Assembly (NCBI RefSeq): GCF_009177065.1
Contig: NZ_WEZF01000005.1
Coordinates: 1-64,000 of the forward strand
Direction: 5' to 3'
DNA from: Tautonia marina
Lineage (GTDB): Bacteria > Planctomycetota > Planctomycetia > Isosphaerales > Isosphaeraceae
Length of the DNA stretch: 64,000 nt
Shown: in pieces, positions 28,215 to 35,662 of the stretch
Numbering within the stretch: position 1 is the first letter of the stretch
Layout: each line of letters opens with the position of its first letter
The notes under the pieces: generated by a model
The model's database searches: none
Seen by the model: only the letters and a program-made list of their open reading frames with translations
What the model was told of the DNA's origin: nothing
Translations under genes and position numbers: made by a program

Positions 28215-30002
28215 TCAGGAGAGGTTCAGTCCCATGGCCGCGCGCCCCTGATCGGACAGTCGAGCGACCGTCCAGGGAGGGTTCCAGGTGAGGTCAACGA
28301 CCACATCCTGGATTCCCTCGACTCTGCGAACATGTTCACGAATTCCTTCGCTCACGCGGCCACCACCTTGTGAGACCAGGAACTCGTGAACGGGACGCCC
28401 ACGATGAGGCATGGTCACGATCACGTGGGCGACACCGGCGCGAACTCGGACATCGTAGATGTAGCCGAGATCGACAATACTCGCGTCGGCGGTATAGAGT
28501 TGCTCGTCTTTCACCCGATGAAGGGCTGCCCAGATGCTTCGTTTTTGATCGCCGAATTCCTCGGTTTCTCCAACCCGGGCGAGCGAACCCATCGCTTGAG
28601 GACGATCACTCTGGGGAAGCTCATCGGCGCGGCATGCGATCGGATTGAGGAGCCGTTGTCGCATCGCTTCCAGAGATCGCGCATCGTCTTCCCCTGAAAA
28701 GGGGAACAGGTGATAGGCGTTGCGTTGATGAAAGACGGTTCCGGCCTTCAGCACGGTCTTCTGCGCCGGGTATCGGCTCCAGAGTTGGCCGTGCCCTGCG
28801 TAATCGAGTGTTGGAGAGCCGGAATGGTCGATGCGATCATGCCCCTCGACTCGATGATCCAGCCAGAAGGCAAGGAAGGCATCGTGGCTCTGGTTGTGAT
28901 AAAACCCAACGCCCCAGAGTTGGTTGGCGGCTTCGGGGGGAACGGGCCCGTCGTGCAGCTTGCCCGAGGCATCGAACCAGATCAGGTTCGTGTAGGAATA
29001 GCCGGAGAAGACCCATTCATCATCGCGCATCGCTTCGATTCGGAGATCCTTGATGGCTTCCATGGTCCCTTCCTTGAAAAAGTAGGGAAGCCCGGAATGG
29101 AAGGTGTAGGTTTGATCGATGTGCATGCGGCTCGGAGTGAACAGTGGATGGATGGGGCTATGGGGAAATCCCCAGCGGCGGACCCGAACGAAGATGGGAC
29201 CACGCTCGACCTCGTAATCGGGACACTCTGCCCAGTTCCGCACCCGAAGTTTCTGGAATGAGCCATGATCGACGTAATCATGGGCCCAGTCGATTCCCGG
29301 AGGTTCACCATGCCCTTTTCCTCCGGCGTAGAGTTCCAGCCCATGCTCTCGACGTGAGATGAGGCGCTCGAGCTGTCCGACCTGGCTGGAGAGTTGAGCA
29401 ACATAGTGGTGATTACTGATTTCCAGACCGTACCCCTCACCCTTGACCTTCAGGTCCGTGATGTAATCGGGGCGCTCGGCGTTCGGATTCCCGGTGAAGA
29501 CGAGAACGATGGCCCGGTCGTGTTGCGGAACGTCTGCGAGGAAGGCCAACCGGCACCGCCAGTGCTTCTCGGTGCGCGTGACCCCGGACACCTGCGAGGG
29601 CACTTCATGGATGGTGCTGCGTTCGGCGTCGAACCGAGCGACCCGGAGTTCCCGGTCTGGGTCGGTGACCTGATCGGCTCGAAGACGGAGCCGAATCTCA
29701 ATCGGCTCGTTGGTGCGGGCCTGGCCGATGGTCTCGAACAACGAAAGGGCCTGCACGAACCTCCAGCCGTTCCCCCAGTCGGCCCAGGGCTTCGGCAGTT
29801 CAGAAACAGCCACGAACTGCTCGGCATCCAGATCCGGTTCTTCCGGATCTGGCGTCACCTGGCGATCGAATCGAAGGGTATCCCGGATGGATTCTGCCAG
29901 CGATGAGGCCAGGTCGAGCCGCCCCTTCTGGTAAGCGTCTTGAAGGAGGCGGACCTTTTCCTGGACCGAGTCGGATCGATCGTTCGAGAGACTTCGACGC
30001 AT
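28215..30002 (-). CDS. Unknown large domain fused to a C-terminal DUF59 (MIP18-like) domain lacking its Cys
   Basis: 595 aa, apparently cytosolic (no signal peptide). The N-terminal 460 residues form a region with no family I recognise; it is rich in aromatic and His residues (GYSYTNLIWFDASGK, LWGVGFYHNQSHDAF) and may be a beta-sandwich. The last 100 residues are DUF59/MIP18-like: SIVDLGYIYDVRVRAG, then VEGIQDVVVDLTWNPPW. DUF59 proteins assist Fe-S assembly through a conserved Cys in a T-x-x-G-C-P motif; here that position reads HRGRPVHEF, with Arg instead of Cys. A role in Fe-S carriage is therefore doubtful. ATG 30002 is chosen after a GAGGA 13 nt upstream; a start at 30092 is possible. The gene is not in an obvious operon. 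Confidence 0.8.
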   Translation of the reverse strand: MRRSLSNDRSDSVQEKVRLLQDAYQKGRLDLASSLAESIRDTLRFDRQVTPDPEEPDLDAEQFVAVSELPKPWADWGNGWRFVQALSLFETIGQARTNEPIEIRLRLRADQVTDPDRELRVARFDAERSTIHEVPSQVSGVTRTEKHWRCRLAFLADVPQHDRAIVLVFTGNPNAERPDYITDLKVKGEGYGLEISNHHYVAQLSSQVGQLERLISRREHGLELYAGGKGHGEPPGIDWAHDYVDHGSFQKLRVRNWAECPDYEVERGPIFVRVRRWGFPHSPIHPLFTPSRMHIDQTYTFHSGLPYFFKEGTMEAIKDLRIEAMRDDEWVFSGYSYTNLIWFDASGKLHDGPVPPEAANQLWGVGFYHNQSHDAFLAFWLDHRVEGHDRIDHSGSPTLDYAGHGQLWSRYPAQKTVLKAGTVFHQRNAYHLFPFSGEDDARSLEAMRQRLLNPIACRADELPQSDRPQAMGSLARVGETEEFGDQKRSIWAALHRVKDEQLYTADASIVDLGYIYDVRVRAGVAHVIVTMPHRGRPVHEFLVSQGGGRVSEGIREHVRRVEGIQDVVVDLTWNPPWTVARLSDQGRAAMGLNLS

Positions 30003-30315
30003 GACGATTCTCAATTCCTCGGGAGATTTGAGGGGGACAGATGACCCGCGTTGTGCTTGACCAGGATGGTCAATGTCGATCCTGAAGCGCAACGCTGCCC
30101 AGGGTTCGGAGCCGATGATACGTCATGGAGCCGGCCATCGCTCGTTGGAAATGAGCGCCCCTCCTTGACATCGGACAATCGGAGTGCTGCCATAGCCCTC
30201 CAATCCGTCCGATCGAATTCCGATCGAGGCGGAATCAATTCGAGGAGCAGAAACGATGGCACTCCCAACCAACGGCCAAAGGTCCGAGGTATCGCGCCAG
30301 ACTGTGTTGAACCCC

Positions 30316-31335
30316 ATGTCTTCGATCTCGCGACGTGACTTGCTGGGGGGGGCAATGGCTGGTCTGGCCGGGCTGGCGATCTCGGGCGGATCGGAACGAG
30401 CAGACGGAGCTGTGCAGGAACGAAACACCGCTCAGACCACCGCCCGAGTGCGACCTCGAGGCCAGGTTGGTCCGCTGGATCTGAAGACGGAACCGCTCAT
30501 TGATGCTCATTCGCATATCTGGACTCCTGATCTCGACCGGTATCCTCTTGCAGAGGGTTTCACTCGGGATGACATGCAGCCGGCCTCATTTACGGCAGAG
30601 GAGCTGCTGAAAACCTGTCGACCGCTGGGCGTGGGGCGGGTCAATTTGATCCAGATGAGCTATTACGGATTCGATAATTCGTACATGCTCGACATGATCG
30701 CGGCATATCCTGATCGCTTTGTCGGGACCGCGATCATCGACCCGGAAGGGGTTGATCCCGCGGCGGAGATGGCGAAGCTGGCGTCCAAGGGGGTTCGGGC
30801 GTTCCGTGTTCAGCCTCAGTTTCTCAATCTTCCGATCGATCGATGGCTCGATCATCCCGGCTATGAATCCATGTTTTCCTATGCTTCCGAGAGCAAACAG
30901 GCGATCAGCTTCCTGATTGATCCTGACGCGTTGCCGGAAGTCGATCGGGTGTGTCGAAAATACCCGGAGACGCCGTTTATCGTGGATCATCTCGCTCGAA
31001 TCGGCGTTGATGGTGAGTTCCGAGAGCCTGAGATCGAGGCCTTGTGTGATCTGGCCCGGAATCCGAATGCTTACGTCAAGGTTGGGGCCTTTTACGCGTT
31101 GAGTCCGATGGGACCGCCGTATCGGGACCTCGCCCCCATGATTCGCCGCGTCGTTGCCGCGTATGGTTCTCATCGCTGCATGTGGGAAAGTGATTGTCCC
31201 TTCCAGGTCGTCGATCATTCGTATCAAGCAAGTATTGATCTGATTCAATCGCATCTTGACTTCCTTGATGATGACGACCGGCAGTGGCTTTTGGCCGGCA
31301 CCGCGGAATCGTTGCTGTTCCCGGCCGCGAACTGA
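30316..31335 (+). CDS. Tat-exported amidohydrolase (metal-dependent TIM-barrel hydrolase)
   Basis: 339 aa. The N-terminus is a twin-arginine signal (SRRDLLGGAMAGLAGLAISG), so the folded enzyme is exported. The body is an amidohydrolase_2 TIM barrel: DAHSHIWTPDLDRYPL supplies the metal-binding HxH, FIVDHLARIG a later His, and WESDCPFQV the conserved Asp. The family includes decarboxylases and lactonases; the substrate is unknown. ATG 30316 is preferred over ATG 30256 since it places the twin arginines near residue 6. The gene ends 63 nt before dhaKL on the same strand, so co-transcription is plausible. Confidence 0.88.
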   Translation: MSSISRRDLLGGAMAGLAGLAISGGSERADGAVQERNTAQTTARVRPRGQVGPLDLKTEPLIDAHSHIWTPDLDRYPLAEGFTRDDMQPASFTAEELLKTCRPLGVGRVNLIQMSYYGFDNSYMLDMIAAYPDRFVGTAIIDPEGVDPAAEMAKLASKGVRAFRVQPQFLNLPIDRWLDHPGYESMFSYASESKQAISFLIDPDALPEVDRVCRKYPETPFIVDHLARIGVDGEFREPEIEALCDLARNPNAYVKVGAFYALSPMGPPYRDLAPMIRRVVAAYGSHRCMWESDCPFQVVDHSYQASIDLIQSHLDFLDDDDRQWLLAGTAESLLFPAAN

Positions 31336-31398
31336 TCTTCAGTAACCCAGCAGCGGCACCGAACGCGAGAGATCGGGACCAATCTCGGAGGCTGATTC

Positions 31399-33114
31399 AT
31401 GAAGAAATTGATCAACGATCCGCGGAACGTGGTGCCGGAGATGCTGGAAGGCCTGGTTCGGGTTGATCCTGGGTTGACGCGCCTGGAGGGACACAACGTG
31501 CTCCTCCGGGCCGACTTTGCCGAGAACCGCGGGACTCACCGCCAGGTTGCATTGATTTCTGGAGGAGGGAGCGGCCACGAACCTGCTCATGCAGGGTATG
31601 TCGGCCAAGGCATGCTTTCGGCGGCCGTTTTGGGGGATGTGTTCACATCACCCCCTGCAGATGAAGTTCTCGCGGCGATCCGGGCGGTTGCCGGTCCAGC
31701 CGGAGTGCTGCTGATCGTCAAGAATTACACCGGCGATCGCATCAATTTCGGATTGGCCGCCGAACTGGCCCGCGCAGAGGGAATTCCGGTCGAAATGGTG
31801 ATCGTGGCCGATGACGTCGCGCTGTCATCCTCGGTCGATCATGCAGGCCGTCGAGGACTTGCCGGAACGATCTTCGTTCACAAGGTTGCAGGAGCGGCCA
31901 GCGAAGCAGGGGCGTCGCTGGCCGCGGTCGCAGCCGAAGCCCGAGCCGCGGCCCAGGCGGTACGAACCATGGGGGTCGCGCTCTCCCCGGGTATTGTCCC
32001 CGTCTCAGGCAAGCCGGGCTTTGAGCTTGGGCCCGAGGAAATTGAGCTCGGGCTCGGGATCCACGGAGAACCAGGGATTCGACGTGTTCCGCTTCAACCC
32101 GTTGATGACCTCGTCGATCAATTACTCGATCCGATTCTTAAAGACCTGAATCCGTCGGAGGAAACTCCCGTTGCGCTCCTCGTGAATAACCTGGGTGCGA
32201 CCCCTGTGATGGAGTTGATCCTTGTCGCCCGACGAGCCTTGTTGGTTCTGGACGATCGAAGACTCCTGGTGGAGCGGGTGTCTCTCGGCAGCTTCCTCAC
32301 CTCGCTGGAGATGGCGGGAGTCTCCATCTCTGTGATGCTCCTTGACCGGCAACGTCTGGAACGGCTCGATGCCCCCACTCGAGCAACTGCCTGGCCCAAT
32401 GCGGCCGATCGAATCCGTACCGGCCCGGTGTCAATTCCCGAGGCGTCGGGTCAGGGGATCGAAGCCGCTCGCTCCGACGCTCCGCCACAAACCGAACAGG
32501 GACGATTGCTAAAGCAAGCCCTTCACCGCATCGTCGACGCCGTCCTGGATTCGGAAGCATCGCTTACCGAATCGGATCGAGTGTCTGGGGATGGCGATCT
32601 GGGGATCAGCCTGGCTCGGGGGGCTCGGGCGATTGAGAAACTCCTTCCCTCACTTCCGACCGACGATCCGGCCGCCACGCTTCGAGCCCTGGCCATGACC
32701 ATCCAGCACGCCGTGGGAGGGACGACCGGTCCCCTGTATGCGGCAGGCCTCTCTCGAGCCTCGACCTGCTTCGACCCTGCGTCCCCCCATGACGCTCGAA
32801 CCTGGGCGAACGCTTTCCGGGTCGCAATTGACGCCATCGCCGAACTCGGCGGCGCCCAACCTGGTGATCGAACCATGCTCGACGCGCTCGCTCCCGCCTC
32901 GGCCTCCCTCGATCAGGCGATCCATGCCGGCGCTTCTCCTGATCACGCCTTACGCGAGGCCATCTCCGCTGCCGATGCCGGGGTGCAATCCACGCTTCAG
33001 ATGCTCCCCCGCCGCGGACGAGCCAGCTACCTTGGCACACGTGTTCTTGGTCATCCCGACCCGGGCGCAGAGGCCGTCTCAATCTGGCTCCGCGCCCTCG
33101 CAAACTTCGGGTAA
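31399..33114 (+). CDS. dhaKL: Dihydroxyacetone kinase, fused DhaK-DhaL (ATP-dependent)
   Basis: 571 aa. Phosphorylates dihydroxyacetone with ATP, feeding glycolysis. Residues 1-330 are the DhaK domain, with GGGSGHEPAHAGYVGQGML and the substrate-binding His222 in GIHGEPG. Residues about 360-570 are the DhaL nucleotide domain, with the Mg-ATP aspartates in SGDGDLGISLARG. Having both domains on one chain matches ATP-dependent kinases rather than the three-subunit PTS-dependent system. No DhaM gene is nearby. ATG 31399 has GGAGG 5 nt upstream, a clear ribosome-binding site. tRNA-Gln begins about 200 nt after the stop. Confidence 0.95.
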   Translation: MKKLINDPRNVVPEMLEGLVRVDPGLTRLEGHNVLLRADFAENRGTHRQVALISGGGSGHEPAHAGYVGQGMLSAAVLGDVFTSPPADEVLAAIRAVAGPAGVLLIVKNYTGDRINFGLAAELARAEGIPVEMVIVADDVALSSSVDHAGRRGLAGTIFVHKVAGAASEAGASLAAVAAEARAAAQAVRTMGVALSPGIVPVSGKPGFELGPEEIELGLGIHGEPGIRRVPLQPVDDLVDQLLDPILKDLNPSEETPVALLVNNLGATPVMELILVARRALLVLDDRRLLVERVSLGSFLTSLEMAGVSISVMLLDRQRLERLDAPTRATAWPNAADRIRTGPVSIPEASGQGIEAARSDAPPQTEQGRLLKQALHRIVDAVLDSEASLTESDRVSGDGDLGISLARGARAIEKLLPSLPTDDPAATLRALAMTIQHAVGGTTGPLYAAGLSRASTCFDPASPHDARTWANAFRVAIDAIAELGGAQPGDRTMLDALAPASASLDQAIHAGASPDHALREAISAADAGVQSTLQMLPRRGRASYLGTRVLGHPDPGAEAVSIWLRALANFG

Positions 33115-33320
33115 CTCGTCCCCCACTTGCCCTCACGCGTGTCTCACATTTCCATTCCTCTCACAAATCTCCCAACTTCTGCACGATTTCGACTCCCCTC
33201 CATCAATCGGACTTGAAAGACGCGGCTCGTACTGATTTAATACAAACCCTGGCGTGTGAGACCCTGGCTCCTGTGATTTTTTCGTTGAATTTATAAGTTT
33301 ATCCTCTCGGCTATCCAAAT

Positions 33321-33391
33321 TGGGGAATGGTGTAACGGTAGCACGCTTGACTCTGGATCAAGTAGTCTAGGTTCGAATCCTAGTTCCCCAG
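33321..33391 (+). tRNA. tRNA-Gln (anticodon CTG)
   Basis: The cloverleaf is complete: acceptor TGGGGAA/TTCCCCA, D-arm GTGT/GCAC, anticodon stem CTTGA/TCAAG with loop CTCTGGA, T-arm CTAGG-TTCGAAT-CCTAG, discriminator G. Anticodon CTG reads CAG. CCA is not encoded. It marks the left edge of the mobile-element-rich zone, a usual position for integrative elements. Confidence 0.95.
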
Positions 33392-33399
33392 CTTCCAAG

Positions 33400-33425
33400 A
33401 AACCCGCTGAAAAGGCGGGTTTTTT
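33400..33425 (+). terminator. Rho-independent terminator of the tRNA-Gln gene
   Basis: An 8-bp stem AAACCCGC/GCGGGTTT with a 7-nt loop runs directly into a run of T residues. A textbook intrinsic terminator 8 nt after the tRNA. Confidence 0.9.
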
Positions 33426-33441
33426 CATGCGCTGGAAGGAC

Positions 33442-33580
33442 TTACGACGCCTTCGGCTTGCGTCGCTTGGTGTCAGAAGGTGCCCCGAAATGCCCCGGAA
33501 TGTCGGCAGGTAGTGCTACCGAGAGTGCTACTGAAGGGGAACCGGAACCGGCGGCAGGGGGAACTGAAGACGACGCAGGC
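33442..33580 (-). pseudogene. Possible tail of a tRNA-targeting integrase (very tentative)
   Basis: Read on the minus strand, one frame gives a short C-terminal tail ending SDTKRRKPKAS before a TAA at 33442-33444, resembling the basic tails of planctomycete tyrosine recombinases that sit beside tRNA genes. There is no catalytic core upstream; the frame runs into GGAACCGGCGGCAGGG repeats and then IS630. The position against tRNA-Gln is the main argument. It could equally be non-coding. Confidence 0.25.
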
Positions 33581-33665
33581 GGCGTATTCACTGCCCTTAT
33601 CACTGCACCAGTGATTAAGACCGGAACCAGCGGCAGGGGGAACCGAAGGGGAACCGGCGGCAGGG
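33544..33665 (+). repeat. Short direct repeats, unit GGAACCGGCGGCAGGG
   Basis: Three copies at 33544-33559 (followed by GGAACTGAAG), 33623-33638 (one mismatch, followed by GGAACCGAAG) and 33650-33665. They lie between the tRNA-Gln terminator and the left end of IS630. Confidence 0.7.
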
Positions 33666-33678
33666 TTCACCTGCTCTC

Positions 33679-34774
33679 TCATACCGAATTTCGCAGATGA
33701 CTTACCATTGAGGGCGACGGCTCAGCGGAAGCCGGCCACCCTCGGACGACCTCGGGGTGGCCGATCAGCCACCGGCACCGCTCGACCAGCGTCCGCTCCA
33801 GCTGATCGAGGTCGTCGAAGCCCTGGTTGGCGACCGCCTCGCGCAGCAGCGGCCAGGTCGGCTCGACCCGCTGCAACTCCGGCGTGCAGGGGGGCAGCCG
33901 GTGCAGCACCCCGTTCGGCGGAACGACCAGCCGCCGGGCGACGGGCCAGCCGGTGTTGTCGACCAGCACGACCAGCAACCTGCGGCCCTCCGGGTCGGCC
34001 CACCGGGCGAACTCGGCCAGGGCCGCGCCCATCCAGTCGGTGTCGGCCCGCGGCAGCAGCAGCTGCAGGTTGCGGCCGCTGGCCGGCTGGACGAAGCCAT
34101 GATACCGGGCACGCCCCAAGGCGACGAGCCGGCGTCCCCGGATCGCCAAGACGCGGCGGGCGACGGGCTTGAGCCCCAGCCGGGCCTCGTCCTCGGCCCA
34201 CAGCTCGACCCGCCGGTCGGAGTGGCGGGCCCGCAGCTCAGCGAGCCGGCGGCGCAGGCGATCTTTTCCACGCCCGCCGGGCGGCAGGCGTGGCGGCCTC
34301 CGGGTGCCGCGGCCGCGAGAAGCCCAGGCCGCGCAGCCAGGGCCAGTTGCTGGGCTCGGAGGCGGCCACGCCCCAGCGGTCGCGGACGTAGGCGACGACC
34401 TTCGGGCCGGTCCACAGGCCGCCGTCGGGGGGCGAGCCCTACAAGGCCGCCCAGAGCTCAAGCGGCTTCTCGGTGGTCAGGGCGGACTGGCCGCCGTTCA
34501 CGGCTTTGAGGCGGTCGGCCAGGCCGTCGGGGCCCTCGGCGTTCCAGCGGCGGATCAGGGCGCGGACCCAGCCGTCGCTCAGGCCGATCGCCACGGCGAC
34601 CTCGGCGGGCGTGGGCGGCTCGTCGGGGCGGGTCAGCAGCCAGAGGGCCTGCCAGTGGGTCTTCTCGACGCCGTCGCGGCAGGCACGGTAGCGACGGGCG
34701 ATCTCCTCGTGCGAGAGGTGGGGCGAGAGGGCAACCTGGGGCGAGCCATGGGACAGCCCTCCGTGATGGACCAC
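33679..34774 (-). pseudogene. IS630-family transposase, broken by a stop codon and a frameshift
   Basis: The N-terminal part (34442-34774) is a helix-turn-helix domain (LSHEEIARRYRACRDGVEK, then GLSDGWVRALIRRWNAEGPD). It ends at an in-frame TAG (34439-34441) after LELWAAL; the same frame goes on with transposase-like sequence (GLWTGPKVVAYVRDRWGV) until about 34270, where a shift of frame near an A-run is needed to reach the DDE core at 33679-34265. The core keeps all three acidic positions: ELWAEDEARLGL, LLVVLVDNTGW and CTPELQRVEPTW. The short linker after RRLVALGRAR also looks shortened relative to usual members. At least two lesions make it inactive unless recoded. Confidence 0.85.
33684..33706 (+). 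repeat. Left terminal inverted repeat of the IS630 element
   Basis: CCGAATTTCGCAGATGACTT followed by ACC; matches the right end in inverted orientation at 17 of 23 positions. Flanked on the outside by TA. Confidence 0.75.
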
Positions 34775-34785
34775 CCCTATGATAA

Positions 34786-34808
34786 GGTCAGCGATCCGTG
34801 AAATCCGG
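34786..34808 (-). repeat. Right terminal inverted repeat of the IS630 element
   Basis: In inverted orientation it begins CCGGATTTCACGGATCGCTG and then ACC, against CCGAATTTCGCAGATGACTT and ACC on the left (17 of 23 identical). Flanked on the outside by TA. Confidence 0.75.
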
Positions 34809-34812
34809 TATC

Positions 34813-35250
34813 AGGTGGGCCCGGATTGCTTGACCACTGCCAGGCCCGGGACACTCGCTCGGCGAGATTCCAACCGAGGGTCAGCGCGTCCCGTCGGTGG
34901 AGGCCGCGCCAGAGTGTCGTCACGCCGGGCTCACCGTCGCGGGTGCGACCCAGGAAGCCTCCCAGCCGGGCCAATTCCGAACGGCTACTCTCAATCCGGG
35001 AGCCCTTTCCGGCGGCTCGGATCGCTCGACGGCTCGGTGCAAGATCTGCCACGACGCTTCGGGGAAGACCGCGTGTCAGACGGCCTCGGGATCGTGTCTA
35101 GCCCGGCATGTCAGCCAGAACAACCGCCAGGCGACCACGGCGGAGGTGGCCAGGACGCGTTGAAGGCGAGACGCATCCTCCAACGGGAGCCGTTCCACTT
35201 GGCAACCGCTCTTGAGGACGGAGAGAGAGCGCTATACCGCCCATCGTGTC
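34813..35250 (-). pseudogene. IS4/IS50-like transposase C-terminal remnant
   Basis: Minus-strand reading of 35101-35250 gives LKSGCQVERLPLEDASRLQR, LATSAVVAWRLFWLT and TCRARHDPEA, followed by a TGA and, in a second frame at 34777-35052, LARLGGFLGRTRDGEPGVTT and LWRGLHRRDAL. The order and words fit the C-terminal end of IS4-type (Tn5-like) transposases. Stops and a frame change show it is dead. The IS630 right end touches its downstream edge. Confidence 0.7.
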
Positions 35251-35460
35251 CCGGCGACCCGGACCAGCTCCGTCCACGGCGTCTCGGCCGGGCTACGAGC
35301 CACGGCACAGGTGATAGGCCCGCTCGTCGCGTCTCTCCCGGTTCCGCCGGACCAGCAGCCAGAGCCGCCAGCCCCGTTCGTCGACCGAGCCGAAGGACAC
35401 AGCCGCCCACTCGGAGCACCGCGGCCCCTTCGTGCTGGCCCCTGCTGGCAGTGATCAAGA
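35251..35460 (-). pseudogene. IS701-like transposase fragment
   Basis: Minus-strand frames give GWRLWLLVRRNRERRDERAY and then WTELVRVAGTRWAV, which match the DDE_5/IS701 pattern W-L-L-V-R-R followed by V-A-G-x-R-W-A, where E should follow. Here TAG follows RWAV. It is joined at about 35250 to the IS4-like tail, so two unrelated transposase families are spliced together. Confidence 0.5.
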
Positions 35461-35537
35461 GGGAGAGGGGTTCCGGAAAGGGGTGGCGAGATACGGACCG
35501 CTTACGTCGAAGTCACTCCTCGTGTTTCGAGGGCCGA

Positions 35538-35657
35538 TCACGAGGAGTGCACGAAGCCGAGATTGATCGCCGCAAGTCCGACCTCGTCGGCATTGCCCGG
35601 ATTCAGGAGATCGAAGCCCCGGGCGCCGAGCGAGAAAACCGCTCTTCCGCCGGCCAT
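35538..35657 (-). pseudogene. Scrambled duplicate of the cupredoxin segment of the adjacent gene (39-codon frame)
   Basis: A minus-strand frame starting 5 nt after the stop of the 1705-aa gene encodes 39 residues containing LGARGFDL, LNPGNADEVGLAAINL and GFVHSS. In the large gene the same pieces appear in the order LNPGKADEVGLAAINL, GARGFDL, GFVPDSPE. At DNA level, 35556-35609 matches 36440-36493 over 54 bp with 3 mismatches, while the flanking piece ATCGAAGCCCC...GCCGAG is on the other side. It is not a functional domain (no copper ligands), but a rearranged copy. Confidence 0.7.
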
Positions 35658-35662
35658 CACAA

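Larger units (their letters stand above)
33682..34810 (-). mobile_element. Decayed IS630-family insertion sequence
   Basis: About 1.13 kb with a degenerate transposase on the minus strand, bounded by imperfect inverted repeats and a TA dinucleotide at each end (33682-33683 and 34809-34810). TA duplication is the signature of IS630/Tc1-mariner insertion. It lies directly between the tRNA-Gln flank and the IS4-like remnant. The right end is at the very edge of that remnant, so it probably inserted there. Confidence 0.8.
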
